This document shows positions 49,881-60,991 of a stretch of 64,000 bases of DNA, piece after piece. The DNA is from Prorocentrum cordatum. Its lineage: Eukaryota > Sar > Dinophyceae > Prorocentrales > Prorocentraceae. Each line of letters opens with the position of its first letter. The first letter of the stretch is position 1. The position numbers were made by a program, and so were the translations under genes. The notes beneath the pieces are model-generated. The model was given only the letters and a program-made list of their open reading frames with translations. It did not search any database and was not told the DNA's origin. The stretch lies in contig CAUYUJ010019939.1 in assembly GCA_963575745.1 (NCBI GenBank), positions 92,501 through 156,500 on the forward strand, in the 5' to 3' direction.

Positions 49881-51429
49881 GACGTAGATCTTCGCACTTG
49901 GCTATCTACCCCTCTTGCCTGCCCTGGCCTCTCTCCCCCTCGCTGCCCGCCTCGTGGTCGCAGGCCCACCGCCCGTCGGCAGCCTCGCGTTGCTCCAGCG
50001 GGGCCCCCGGGGCCACTCCCGGCTTCGCTCGACGGTCGCGATTAGTAAGGCGGTTTCAAGAAGGTGGTTCAAGAATAGTGGTTTCTTTTAAGAAGGTGGT
50101 TTAAGAAGGTGGTTTAAGAAGGTGGTTTAAGAAGGGATGGGAGGAGGACCGGGAAGGCGGGCGCTCTCCCACGCGCCACGGCGCACTTCTCCCCAGCCCC
50201 CCGCAGGGGCCGCACCGCGTTCGGGGATCCGTATCCGTATCGACGTCGTATTTCGATCCGATCGATCCGATCCGATAGCGATTTCGGCCGGCCCGAGCTG
50301 GCTTGATCGCGACATTCCGGCGAGCCGCTGTTGTGTTTGAGTCGATGGTTACATGGCGTTGTTGTGTGTTGTGGTGCAGCCTGTCGAATTCGATCCCGAT
50401 TCCGTGCCGATGGGGCCCAGTTGGGCGCACGGTTCGAGTGGTTCCGATTTCCCGCTTTGATGCTGACTGAGCTTGGGCGGCCACGCCCCAGGACGTCCTG
50501 GCAGCCGCTTGGGGGACCCATTGGTGTGCGAGAGCGCCCCAGTTTTCCATTGTCTTCAAAACATCGGGCGGGTGGTAACGGGGGGCGGTCCACATGGGGG
50601 GTGAAGAAGGCCATCTCGCTCCCAAAGGGGCCCTGAAAGGCACCTTCAGGGCCCTTTTCTTCACCCGCCCGGGAAAAGCGAGGTGGCAGCGCCAGTCCAC
50701 GACCTCCGCCCTCGAGGGCACTTCCTGGGACCCCGGGCGGTCAACAACAGCGACTCGGGACGAGCACTTGGCCTCGGGGAGGCGGTCGAGAGTTCTGCCC
50801 GATTTGTTTCTGGGCACCGTCCGGCCACAGCACGGCACCCGATGGACAGTGCGGGGATCCCCTGCCAAAGCGTGCCCGACAGCGCGTGCCTGCAGCCCGA
50901 GAGTGTCTGGCAGGCTCGGAGTCTCGCCCCGGACCGCTGGGCCCCCCCCTCCCGCCACAGGAGAGCTTCCACGTCCTCATCAGCCACACCTACCAGTCGG
51001 CGATTGAGCCAGGCTCGGGCGGAGGCGAAGGAGGAGGGGGGGGATCGGGGGGCAACGTCGGGGGCGGGGAGGCTCGGGGGAGGACGCCGCAGCCCCCAGC
51101 CGCCCACTGCGATCGCCGAGAGTGGCCTCACAGGCCCCACCCGCCCAGGACCATGCGGACTCGCTGTCGGGGGCCTCTCGCCGATCCACCGGCGATGCAT
51201 CGCCGCTTCCAGGTCGATGTTCCCCCTCCTGAGCTCGTCCCCCCCGCGCGTAGGACGAGGACTCGCTTGCATGTCTTGGGAGGTGGACCTTAGCATCGGC
51301 GCCTGTAGATGCGTGGGCGCGCAAGCCGTCTTGGCCCAGCCTGATCCCAACGAGACTGGCTCGAGCCCGCTGCCTCCGGCCTGATCCTCGGGCTCCTCTG
51401 GTCGAATTTGGGCGGATGGCCCTTTACCC
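49881..51429. other. No supported gene; GAAGGTGGTTTAA array
   Basis: 50050-50135 has five diverged copies of AAGGTGGTTTAAG. Frames of 137-295 codons beyond it are mutually overlapping; 51030-51080 is G-rich. No domain recognised. Confidence 0.4.
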
Positions 51430-51543
51430 AGACCTCCCCCTCCGCCTCCTCCTCCTCCTCCGCCTCCTCCTCCTCCTCCTCCTCCTCCTCCTCCTCCTCC
51501 TCCTCCTCCTCCTCCTCCTCTTCCTCCTCCTCCTCCTCCTCCT
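51430..51543. repeat. (CTC)n polypyrimidine tract
   Basis: CTC triplets with CGCCTC and TTCCTC interruptions; flanked on both sides by CCCTTTACCCA(GA/TG)CAGACCTC-like words. Confidence 0.95.
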
Positions 51544-52032
51544 TTCATTGCCCTTTACCCATGCAGACCTCCCTGTGCTTTCTAGTCTCAGGGCCCCGCA
51601 ACCGGCTTTTCGCGAGGATTTGTTTCTGACAGTCCCGGGGTCCGAAACCGGCCTCCAGAGAGGCCGAACATGCAAGCGAAAAGCATCGGATTCGATGGGT
51701 TAGAGCATCAGGCCCAACTTCCTTTGACCCTTCCCACGAGTACCTCCTAGGAGTTGCTCCCGAAGCAGGAGATGAGGAGACCCAGCTTGCGTTGCATCAT
51801 GTTCGAGAGGCCTTGCTTGTCCTAAGAAGGGCGGTGGTCTTTCGGCTTCGGTACGGGCCGTCCAGGTTCTACGTGGACTTGACGCGGCTTCAACGTTGAT
51901 GCGACGTGGGTTCGACGCGGGTTGGACGCCAAGAGTGATGCGTTGGGATTGACGCCGCCGCCTGAATATGTAACGTAACAAGGGCCCCGACGTCGCTGTC
52001 TCGACGCGGGCCACTCCCCCTGGAGCTGTTTG
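51544..52032. other. No supported gene
   Basis: Includes the GACGCGG(C/G)TTCAACG minisatellite words at 51870-51930 shared with 39700-39800. Confidence 0.45.
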
Positions 52033-52507
52033 ACTCTAGGCCTCCTAGATGGGGCCCGAGTAGCGGGGGTCGAAGGATCGCGCCGCATCTCCGATGCATC
52101 GCCGATGTATCGGCGAGGCATCGGCGATGCATCGCCGACGTCGGCGAGGCAACGGCATCGGCGACGTCGGCGCGGGGAGACACGGCCTCCACATCGAGCC
52201 GCACGGTCGATGCATCGGCGACGCGGCGTGATCCTCCGACCCCGTCTGCTCGGACCATCTATCAGGTCCCCGAATCATCAGGGGTAACTCGGGTCAGGGC
52301 TAACTCGGGTTCGTTTTTCGGGAATCCGAACCCGACTTACCCCGGACCCGAGTTACCCGGGATAATTCGGGCGTCCAGAGCCCCACATCATCAGGGGTAA
52401 CTCGGGTCAGGGCTAACTCGGGTTCCTTTTTTGGGAATCCAAACCCGAGTTACCCCAGACCCGAGTTACCCCGGATATCTCGGGCGCCCAAATCTAGGAG
52501 GCCTAGA
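52033..52507. mobile_element. Long-TIR element, Fam-H copy 3, with internal insertion
   Basis: Left end CTCTAGGCCTCCTAGATGGG; right inner arm GATCCTCCGACCCCGTC then CCATCT, and the outer right end CTAGGAGGCCTAGA reappears only at 52494-52507, after a tandem duplication. The centre is rich in GATGCATCG. Confidence 0.7.
52270..52493. repeat. Two tandem ~109-bp hairpin units
   Basis: Each unit starts CATCAGGGGTAACTCGGG and ends TCGGGCG(T/C)CC; within each, TAACTCGGGTTC pairs with GAACCCGA(C/G)TTA and GGTAACTCGGGT with ACCCGAGTTACC. Two nearly identical copies. Confidence 0.9.
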
Positions 52508-52693
52508 TTGACACTATCCTCGGGACGGTGCTTCGCCACGCCACGAGTTTGCTGATGCTCATCGCCACGGCGAAGAGCCCCTCCTCGGATCGCCTCCCCG
52601 TGCGGACCGCGGAGGGAGCGGCCGTCGTGCCCGCTGCTCGCGGCAACGGTCGGGGCTTCGCAGACGGGGGGGGTTATATCCCAAGGCGAGGTG

Positions 52694-52912
52694 GCTACTC
52701 CAAATCCTTCATTAGTCCCCCTAAAAAACCGGACCCCCCTTCCAAATGCGACCTAATATTCCGGACCCCCCTCTTCGACGGGGCGCCTGAATAAACTGGA
52801 CCCCCTAAGGTCCAATCCAAAGAAAGCGCCCTAATAAACAGGACCCCCTCAATTACAAAAAGGCGCCTTAAAAAACGGACCCGGGGGACGATTAATAAGG
52901 GATTTGGAGTAG
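52694..52912. mobile_element. Inverted-repeat element (single copy)
   Basis: Ends CTACTCCAAATCCTTCATTA and TAATAAGGGATTTGGAGTAG. The interior is four or five diverged CCGGACCCCCCT / GCGCCTTAATAAA-type units of about 40 bp. Confidence 0.8.
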
Positions 52913-53624
52913 GGAAAGAAGCTGGCTGTGTGATAACATGTCTTTCTTCCAGGGGCCGTTCAGAGCGGTTCTTCACTGTTCCCACCTTTGTCCCCACCCC
53001 CGCCTGCACGCCCCCCCGATGCGGAGGCGTGGTTGGCGGCACGCACGCTGGGGTGGAGCGATTAGGACGGCTCTCTAAGAAGGCAACGTGCCTCTCGGAG
53101 GGATCCGAGGGGCTTAGAGGGCCTCGCGGAGGTCGAGGGGGCTCCTGAGAGGCCTCTTGCCTTGTGAGGAGGCCGCTCAGGCCCAGGACGAAGATGAGTC
53201 GTTCCAGAGCGTTCAGGAGCGCTCTCAGAGCGTCCAGGAGCACTCTCGATCGGCCGCGGCTTGGGCGCGAATACATGGGGGACGAGAAAAGGGGCTGGAA
53301 GAAATGTGCCCCCTTCGGTTCCGAAAGGCCCCAGAAGGCCCCCGCTGGGGCCCTAGAGAGCCCCAAAGGGACCCCCCCCCATTGATCGCCCCCCAATCAT
53401 TCGCGCCCAAGCGGCGCCTGATACGCGCTCTCTGGGCCCGCCAGCTTTTTGGTGAAGCATCGAGTTGTCTCGTCCCGATATGTTGCCTTCTCCCTGGGCT
53501 GATCAACAGCCACCGTCTGGGGGATTCGATCTTCGTGAACCTTGGCAGGTGAGGGGTATGGATATAGATATGCATGCAGATGCATATGTGCACACATCTG
53601 TATGCCATACATACTTCTGCGCAC
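52913..53624. other. No supported gene; Fam-S fragment
   Basis: 53172-53250 contains GTTCCAGAGCGTTCAGGAGC and GCTCTCAGAGCGTCC (Fam-S). Remaining sequence unassigned. Confidence 0.45.
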
Positions 53625-53970
53625 ACCTGTACAGATGTGTGCTAACACATCTACATTTATACATGCATGCAGACAGACAGACAGACAGACAGACAGACAT
53701 ACATACATCTATATACAGGCCTCGAAAGATAGCGAACACTCATGCCACATTCATCTGTGAACGCCTCCCCCTCCCCCCAATGTGCAAAGTTGGCGGTGGG
53801 TCTGATGAGTTGCACCTCGACCGCAGTTTCTCCCCCCCGCGTGCCAACTTGGAGCCTGGGGGGCAGGGGGGGGTGCACTAATTGCTTCCCTCTACCGTAC
53901 ACACATGTAGCCGTCCTGTACAGATGTGTACTAACACATCTACATTTACACATGCATGCAGACAGACAGC

Positions 53971-54047
<77 letters not shown>

Positions 54048-54062
54048 TCTATAGATGTAGCC
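53625..54062. repeat. Duplicated block carrying (CAGA)n arrays
   Basis: CTGTACAGATGTGTGCTAAC ... ACATGCATGCAGACAGA at 53625-53700 recurs at 53913-53980. The first copy has about seven CAGA units, the second about twenty-two (53959-54047). Confidence 0.9.
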
Positions 54063-54239
54063 ATCCAAACAAGTCGGTGTTTGGACCCGCCGGGGCCAGA
54101 GAAACTTCATGCCCACCGCGCGCCGGGGCGCCAGGCCGTCGGCTCCCCAGCCGCAAGGGGAGGACACGGACCCGCCCCCCGCCTCGTGCCCTCCCGCCCG
54201 CCGTGGCTCCTTAGGAAGGCCTTCGGGCCCCCTGCCTGC

Positions 54240-54487
54240 CCGCCGTCCGCGAGGCGAGGAGGAATATCCCAAAATAGTCAAACATATTTTGGATCAACCA
54301 AAAAATAATAGTCAAAAAATAGTAAAAAGATAGTTCAAGGAGGCGGGAGGCGAGGAGGACTATCCAAAAATAGTCAAAAATAATCCGGGGACCCTTTTGG
54401 GGGATTTTTTTGGGGTATTTTGGGGGCACTTTTGGCGTATTCCTAATCTTTCGCCCAAAAATCCGCCTGTAGGGGGGCATGCCCGAC
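54240..54487. mobile_element. MITE-like element, Fam-A copy 8, rearranged
   Basis: Right end CCGCCTGTAGGGGGGCATGC then CCGAC is intact; the left TIR is missing and the AGGCGAGGAGGA(A/C)TATCC segment occurs twice (54250 and 54348). Confidence 0.7.
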
Positions 54488-54589
54488 CTCACGCTGGCCC
54501 GAGATGCGAGGGGCGTGCACGCAGGAACCCAGCGGGCGGGGCCGGGGCGGTGGCTGTCCCTGTCCGAGCGGGCGCGGGGGCCGCCGCTT

Positions 54590-54740
54590 CCAAGCGCTCC
54601 CAGGCGCTCCCAGGCTTTTCCCGCACGCTCCCGGGCGCTTCCAAGCGCTCCCAGGCGCCCTCAGGAGTTCCCAGGCGCTCCCAGGCGTCCAGGCATGCCC
54701 ACGCGCTCCCCAGCGCCCACAAGCGCTCCGAGGCGTTAGG
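54590..54740. repeat. GCGCTCCCAG minisatellite
   Basis: About twelve imperfect copies of the decamer GGCGCTCCCA. Confidence 0.8.
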
Positions 54741-54795
54741 GGCAGGAGTACGTTGCTTGCCAGGCGCGTCGAAGGATCGTTTTTTCGGATTTCCG

Positions 54796-55010
54796 CGTTT
54801 TTGCCGAGCGGCGCGGGCCCTCGCACTGCCTCCCCCCCCACCCCCCCCTGGAGCAGGTCTGCTTGGCCGCCTTGGGCGCCTGCTTCACGCAGGGGAGCGT
54901 CTCCCCCACGGGACGCACTGCTGCAGACAGTCGCGTTGAGCAGAGGTCCGGAGCCAGAACCCCCCCCCTCCCCCCCCCCCCTTCCGCCCAGTGTCGAAGC
55001 GCCGAGTGCA
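54796..55010. repeat. Dispersed repeat Fam-P copy 2
   Basis: TTGCCGAGCGGCGCGGGCCC ... CAGACAGTCGCGTTGAGCAG ... AGTGTCGAAGCGCCGA, partner of 6893-7088. Confidence 0.75.
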
Positions 55011-55528
55011 GGCGGCCCGGATCAGTAGGTCGACCCTGCCAAATCCAGGGTGCCCTCGTGTCCTGTGTCTCGCGATCGATGCCTCCTGCATTCCTGTGGC
55101 AATGTGGCCCTCGGGAGGGTCTTGTGTGTCCTCTCGCGTGCCCTGTCCAGTCGAGTCCGACTGTACGAAAACGTTCACCGAGGCCCCCACGGCGGTCGAG
55201 GGTAGAGCACACGCTGACCGTGGCCAAGATGCCGCGGGATCTTGTCGACGCCGACCCTGCTCATGGCAGGGCTGGACCTAAGCGGTGTTTGGGCAATTTC
55301 GTGGGCTGTTTTCGTTTGGACCTCTTTTTGCGACAGAGGTGGACTGAAGACAAAACGAGGGAAAGCGACAACAAAACGAAAACGAAAAGCACCGTTTAGG
55401 TTCGGCCCTGGCTCATGGCTCACCAGGGCCGTCGCCGATCTGTGAGGATGGATCCGCGAACCGACGCTAGCCAAGATGGAGGACGGCTACGGTCGGCACG
55501 GCGTTTCCGCGTTCAGTCCTGGTCATGG
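55011..55528. other. No supported gene
   Basis: An A-rich patch with CAAAACGAAAACGAAAAGC at 55370-55390. Nothing recognised. Confidence 0.45.
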
Positions 55529-55702
55529 TTCGGGGGTGGCCAGACCTCCTACCCTGACACGTCGATTAGTGAATTGTCCGTTTTCGGTTCTCGAGAGGGC
55601 GCCGTGGCCGTTATTTTCCAGGCTTGCGCCCGCCAGGTTTGGGCCCCAGGTCGTTTTCACTAAACCACGTTTTACTAAAGGGAGGTCTGTCCATCCCCGA
55701 AT
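55529..55702. mobile_element. MITE-like element, Fam-B copy 4
   Basis: TTCGGGGGTGGCCAGACCTC ... GGAGGTCTGTCCATCCCCGA. Confidence 0.9.
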
Positions 55703-55901
55703 GGTCACCGGCCTCTTCCCGGGCGTTCGAGTCCTTCGGATGAGGGAGCCGCCGAGCGGAAAGGACTGTGACGGCCAGCTTTGCTTCGGCGCTCTCGGCC
55801 TGTGGAGATGGCCGCTTCTCCTGGCCCCACGGGGCCGTCAACAACGAGTGCTTCGTGACCAAAGATTGCCTCCAGGGGGGGGATGGAGACAAATGGTGAG
55901 A

Positions 55902-56150
55902 TTCTAGGCCTCCAAGAGGGTGTCGGAGGAGATGGGGTCGGAGGATCGCGCCGCATCGCCGATGCATCGCCGATGCGGCTCGATGTGGGGCTCGATTTGC
56001 TTCACGTCCACGTCGCCAATGCATCGCCAACGTCGACGATGCATCACTGGTGCACCACCGATGCATCGCCGATACATCACCGATGTATCGACGATGCGGC
56101 GCGATCCTCCGACCCCATCTACTCCGACCCCATCTAGGAGGCCTCTAGAG
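55902..56150. mobile_element. Long-TIR element, Fam-H copy 4 (best preserved)
   Basis: Outer ends CTAGGCCTCCAAGAGG and CCATCTAGGAGGCCTCTAG; GATGGGGTCGGAGGATCGCG at left pairs with CGCGATCCTCCGACCCCATC at right, giving roughly 60-bp termini. Interior repeats GATGCATCGCCGATG. Confidence 0.88.
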
Positions 56151-56978
56151 ATACTTTCGTTCCTGCCGCCGGAGGCGCCTTCCTTGCTGCATGGGCGCCT
56201 TCAGCGCCGGGGGCGCCGAGTAAACCGCTTGCGCGAGCCGATCTGTCAACACCCCCGCGATAGTTTCCTCTTTTTTTCTCGGAGGGCCCTGTTGTATACA
56301 CCGCGTTGCCGAGTCGGTGAAGGGGCCAAGGATCTCGGCGAAAGACTTCAGCGTGCAGACGCTCCAGCGTTCCGCAGGTTGGACAGCTGGCATGTTTGTG
56401 CACCGAGCTCATACGCCGCCAAAACCATGTTGTACAGTGTCGTTTCTTATACATGCTCCGCGTGCGGATCATGTATAAAAAATGCATGGATCTAGTATTA
56501 AAAACAACGATGAGTTCGTGCATACATTCATTATCAAACTAATCATGTATTAAACATCCTATATTTTTGTTTTAGAAAAATCCAATGGATCAAAAACTGC
56601 CCTGTATACACATCGAGCCCTACCACTCTCGGCCGACCCGAAGCCAGGTCCTCCGCCTCTCTTTGGCCTACCCTCGGCAGGCGTTGGCGAGCGGCTTCTC
56701 CTCGCGGCGTCGGCTGCGCCAGCGCCCGCGCTCGAGGTCTGAGCACCTGTCAGGGGGCTGCTTCGGGGCCTGCAGCCGACGCCCACGGCGGGAGATCGAC
56801 TGCGCGTAAGAGTGGCCCTTCGCCGGAGTGACCTTTGGCTTGGGCTCAGCGGGGTCTTCCCGATCGCTGAGCGCGATGCGACGGCGGCTGCGCGCGCGCT
56901 CGGATTTGGCCCCCTCGCGCCCCCCTGCAGTCCGCTCACCAAAGGTCACTCTTACGCGGGGTCACTCTTGCGCGTATC
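56151..56978. other. No supported gene
   Basis: AT-rich island at 56410-56600 with the palindrome TATACATGCTCCGC / GATCATGTATA, then GC-rich DNA. At 56798-56960 an inverted repeat CGCGTAAGAGTGGCC ... GGTCACTCTTACGCG brackets a GC-rich core with GTGACCTTTGG / CCAAAGGTCAC. Confidence 0.5.
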
Positions 56979-57228
56979 GGGTTGACCCAAAAGAGGGTCC
57001 AGCGACATGGGGGTGGTGCAATAGATTTGGTGCATTAGATTTGTGGGCAATACATTAGGGGCGTGCAATACATTTCGGGACGCATACGTATTGCTGGAGT
57101 TTCGCGTGCAATACATTACTCGCAATGCAATGCAATGCAATTCTTTGGCGCAATACACTTGCAAGACCATTGCCTCAAATCTACTGCACCACCCCCTTGC
57201 AGCTGGACCCCCTTTTGGGTCACCCAAA
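56979..57228. mobile_element. Inverted-repeat element, Fam-G copy 1
   Basis: Ends GGGTTGACCCAAAAGAGGGT and CCCCCTTTTGGGTCACCC, next to CCAGCGACATGGGGGTGGTG / ACCACCCCCTTGCAGCTGG. Centre rich in GCAATACATT. Confidence 0.88.
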
Positions 57229-57465
57229 GCGTGGCCGAGGGCATTCACACGAGAGATGGGGCAGGCAGCTTCTGAGGATGACGGTGGACGGCTCGCGCGG
57301 TGTCAGGAGCTTGGGCCTGCGTCGGCAAGGCAGCAGGGTTCTGGGGACGGGTGCCCCACCAGGCCCAGCTGCCGGACCCTCACTGTCCGCCGCTGGGGAG
57401 CACGCTGGTGGAGAGCAGGTGCGCCGAGCGTGTCCGACGGCCGTTCTCTCATGCCTTGTTTCGCC

Positions 57466-57560
57466 GATCGGCGCGGGCCCCCGCCCCCCTCGCCCCCCCT
57501 CTCCCCATAGACCAGATGTTCGCTGCTTTTGGCGGCTGCTTCTGGCGACCTCCCCCCTCG
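57466..57560. repeat. Dispersed repeat Fam-P fragment
   Basis: TCGCCGATCGGCGCGGGCCC then CCCCATAGACCAGATGTTCG; only the first third of Fam-P. Confidence 0.55.
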
Positions 57561-57591
57561 CGCGAGTGGCAGAAGCAGATCGGCCAAGCGC

Positions 57592-57805
57592 CCCTCCTCC
57601 CCCTCCTCCTCCTCCTCCTCCTCCTCCTCCTCCTCCTCCTCCTCCTCCTCCTCCTCCTCCTCCTCCTCCTCCTCCTCCTCCCCCTCCTTCCCCTCCTCCT
57701 CCTCCTCCTCCTCCCTCCTCCTCCTCCTCCTCCTCCTCCCCCTCCTCCTCCTCCTCCTCCTCCTCCTCCTCCTCCTCCTCCTCCTCCTCCTCCTCCTCCT
57801 CCCCC
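57592..57805. repeat. (CTC)n polypyrimidine tract
   Basis: CTC triplets with CCCCTC interruptions at 57680 and 57740. Confidence 0.97.
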
Positions 57806-58246
57806 ACCCTCTGGCCGCCGATTACAGTCCTGTCCTCCACACGAGGAAGGATGTGGTACTTTGGGAGCGGCTCTGCGTGTCAGGCTCCACGGAACCGTGG
57901 TGCGCGTCTCCATGGTGCCACGCTGCTTTGGAATCGGCCACGCGCAGGGGGGGGTGGCGGGAGGGGGAGGGCTTCTTAGAAGCACCCCTGCTTCTTGGCA
58001 GGCGCGGGCCTTGTCTGTAGATGTCAGGCCGACGCCTTCTAAGAAGCAGCCTCCTTCTAAGAAGCCCTCCTCCCTCCCTCCACCCCCTCGTGCGCGCCGC
58101 CAAGTGAAAATGCTGCCCGCCCCCCTCGGTGTTGCCATGCTGCTCCTCGCGTGTTGCGGCCCCAGGCTCGTCGCTCATGGGGCGATCGCAGGTCACCGAC
58201 GGCGCGCTGGACGCAGGCCGCGCCGCTTCGCCATGGCCACTGTCTC
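57806..58246. other. No supported gene; inverted GCTTCTTAGAAGC words
   Basis: 57960-58085: GGAGGGCTTCTTAGAAGC and GCTTCTAAGAAGCAGCC/TTCTAAGAAGCCCTCC form an imperfect inverted repeat. Otherwise unassigned. Confidence 0.45.
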
Positions 58247-58388
58247 GGAGACGACGAGAAGGGCGAATAGCCCAGGGGCGGGCACTTCACGTACTCGCCC
58301 GGGAGCCTCGCCGAAGGCACGGACCATTGGCGCCCCCGGATACGTGTATTGTTCTCGCCCGGGCTATTCGCCCCCGTCGTCGCCTCCG
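58247..58388. mobile_element. Inverted-repeat element, Fam-K copy 2
   Basis: GGAGACGACGAGAAGGGCGA ... GGGCTATTCGCCCCCGTCGT, with CTCGCCCGGGAGCCTCGCCG inside. Confidence 0.8.
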
Positions 58389-58521
58389 ATTGTCAGGGCG
58401 CGTAGTAAGGGTGAGCAATTTTCTTTATGCTGTTCCACCCTACTTCCGCCTCGATCACCAGAAATAATCTCGAGCACCAAGAAAGTACCGAAGCTGGAGG
58501 GCTCTCACTTGTCGGGCCCTG

Positions 58522-58625
58522 GGGGGGGCGATACTCGTTCGGCACTGTTTCGATACTTGTTCTGGGTGCTCGGGATTGTTTTTGGGATGTGGTCCTTAAG
58601 TACGATGGGAACGATATAAAACTGT
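58522..58625. repeat. Dispersed repeat Fam-R copy 2
   Basis: GGGGCGATACTCGTTCGGCA ... GGGATGTGGTCCTTAAGTAC ... CGATATAAAA. Confidence 0.7.
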
Positions 58626-58849
58626 CCAAGGCTACCCTTTCATCCTTGCCCCATTCGGCCCATCCTTGGCACCGTTCGCTGGCCAGCCCCGTAGGGTACC
58701 TTTGCATCATTCGGTGTTCGGCCGCGCCCCGTTCGAAACACGTCAAACATGGTTCCCCAAGGCACTTGCGTGTCCTTACCTCGCATCCTTGGCTTACGCT
58801 TCGACTGTACCCCTCCTGCCCACTTCCACTCGTGCCAGTATCCTCCAAC

Positions 58850-59023
58850 ATATCACCATCCCCACTGGGCCACGGTATCTCAGCTCCACCAGCCCGCCCT
58901 ACCAGGTGGGGATAGGTTTCGCCCGCGAAACTCGAAGGGGCAGGGATCTATCCCCACCTGGGTGGGTAAGTCGGACAGTGGGGGCCACGGCCACGCCAGT
59001 GGTGAGAAGGATTAGGTCAACGA
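58850..59023. mobile_element. Possible diverged Fam-I copy 3
   Basis: CACCATCCCCACTGGGCC, then GATCTATCCCCACCTGGGTG and CAGTGGGGGCCACGGCCACG follow the internal order of Fam-I, but terminal repeats are eroded. Confidence 0.5.
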
Positions 59024-59811
59024 TGTTTATTGTGAACCGCTGCTAGAGGCCCCTGCTTGTCCTGCTGTCGCCTGTACAGTTCCCACGTTGGTGCCGATGG
59101 CAGCATGAGGGACTTCCCCGCGATTCCGGGTGTCGGGCTGGTGTCATCATCGCCAACCGCCCACTGCTCCCGTAGGATGGCGATCAAGAATGCCCAGGGG
59201 GGCCCGTCGCGAAGAGCTTTCTCCTTGGGGATGAATGGCTGCTTGGGTCGGCGCTGGAGCCCCCCCTCCCTGGTGGAGGCTGGTGTGCTGTGACCGTGCG
59301 GGCCTGGGATGAGGATCCGCTCCGCTCGGGGGCGCACTCGGAGCCCCGCGGAGCGCTCTGGACTCGCTGCGGCCCCCGAACCTTCCTCTGGACTGGCCGT
59401 GCCTCAGAGACTCCCCAGTTTTGCCTTCGCCCGAAGCTAATTCTCATCGTCCTGCCTGCGTCGTGTGATCTTGTGTGAGGCAGGCGCCGCCGTTGGGGCC
59501 CACGGCGGCCGGTGGGCAGGCAATCCTCTGAGGCCGCGCCGCAAGGTTTTGCCCGGAGAGGGCGTGCAGTCGTGCACGGGTACCCTCTGCATCCTGCTTC
59601 CTCGGCCCATTCTTGGCCGCGTTCGCTGGCCGCGCCCCGCTCGAGAAGCCGCGCGGGGGGGCGTCCAAGGCCCTCGCATCCCTGTCGCGCATCCTTCTGG
59701 CACGGGCTGACTGGGGGCCCGAGGTTCCCTCTCGGTGGCGTGCCCGTGCCTCGGCGGAGGTGGGCTGGCTGGGCTTGCTTCGGTGGTGCGCAGCGAGGTC
59801 GAGGTGCAGTG
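59024..59811. other. No supported gene
   Basis: Frames of 80-213 codons overlap on both strands. 59180-59290 has a short GGCGCTGGAGCCCCCCCTCC word reminiscent of Fam-F loops. Confidence 0.4.
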
Positions 59812-59985
59812 GAGACCCGTGCCAAGAAGCGCCCTGCTTGCCTCCAGGGTGGCCTGGGTGTCTTGGGTTTCGATGGTTTTGCTCTGGAGAGCGTGACGCT
59901 CCCGCACCAGAGATCGATGGACGTCCTGGGGGCTCAGGGCATGGGTTTCTTGTGGAAGGTTCCTTGTGGTCGAGCCCACGCTGTA
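59812..59985. repeat. Dispersed repeat Fam-O copy 2
   Basis: TGGAGACCCGTGCCAAGAAG ... TGCTTGCCTCCAGGGTGGCC ... GGAAGGTTCCTTGTGGTCGA. The + frame reads RPACLQG...LGFDGFALE, also readable in the third copy. Confidence 0.75.
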
Positions 59986-60646
59986 GGCAATGCGGATCTC
60001 TGTTGGAGGACGTCTCGGTCGGGCGAAGCGCTTGTCTTTTATTTGCCGTTCGATAACTTATTATGCGGAGTCTCAGTCTGGTTCGGATGAGTATCTCGGA
60101 TCCTCGATAAACAAGTTGCGCCGTTTCCGGGGTCTGGGGACCCCTCCCGGTCCTATGCGGCCGTCAAGAAACCAGTCTGGGTGTTCAGGTGGGGTCCACA
60201 GGAAAGCTCTTCAAGTCGGGGGCCCGTTTCCCTCAGGATCCTCGAATGCGCTCGAGATATACACCACATCGCCTTTTGTCGGCCAAGGAGCCACGGAGGT
60301 CGGCGAGGGAATTCGTCGTATAGGCGGCCCAGCACTCACAGGCTTGGAAGTTGGGGCGCTTACACGCCAAACTTCTAAACGGACCAGACGGCTTGGTGTT
60401 CACGTGCGAGAGCGGTGCGTCGCGTCCGTTGTGCGCGCTACTGGACGCGCCGTGGGGCGTCATGGGTCGACGATCCTCAGGACGTGTGTTAGCCCGATGT
60501 GTGTGTGTGTTGCCTCGTCCAGCTCCGCCGGCAGCAAGCCGCCTGCCGATCTGGCCCACATCACACCGCCTGCGTCGTGATGGAGGGCCTCGGTGCACAA
60601 GCACACGTTTGGCGTCAACACACGTTGCTGGGATCATCGAATGGCT
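59986..60646. other. No supported gene
   Basis: Mixed composition; short GTGTGTGT at 60500. Nothing recognised. Confidence 0.4.
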
Positions 60647-60776
60647 TGACATCGCTCGGACGTGTACCTTACTTCTCGGCGGGGACGAGCGAGGAGCATC
60701 CTGGATCACCTGGCGAAGAAAGCACGCACGAAACGAAACAAATGCACGGGGAATGGACGACCGAGCGATGGCGAGA
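60647..60776. mobile_element. MITE-like element, Fam-E copy
   Basis: TGACATCGCTCGGACGTGTA ... GGACGACCGAGCGATGGCGA; interior GGAGCATCCTGGATCACCTG. Confidence 0.8.
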
Positions 60777-60991
60777 TGGGGGACGACCTGCAGCGTCTGG
60801 GAGCTGCTGTCTGGACCACCGCAGGCTGGCCGCAGCACCAGCAGCGGGGCCTCCCGCCGAGGCCCCGGCTCGGAGAGATATAGCGCTGGCCGTCGTGCGC
60901 CTGCCTCGCGTGGCGCAGTGGGGCCCTGGGCCGACGGCGGCGACGGCTCGGGAGCCGGCAGAGATGGCCCTTCGAGTCGTCGGGAGCCTTG

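Noticed and set aside
50101-51548. 285- and 295-codon minus-strand frames
   Set aside because: They overlap plus-strand frames, one starts in the CTC tract, and neither shows a motif.
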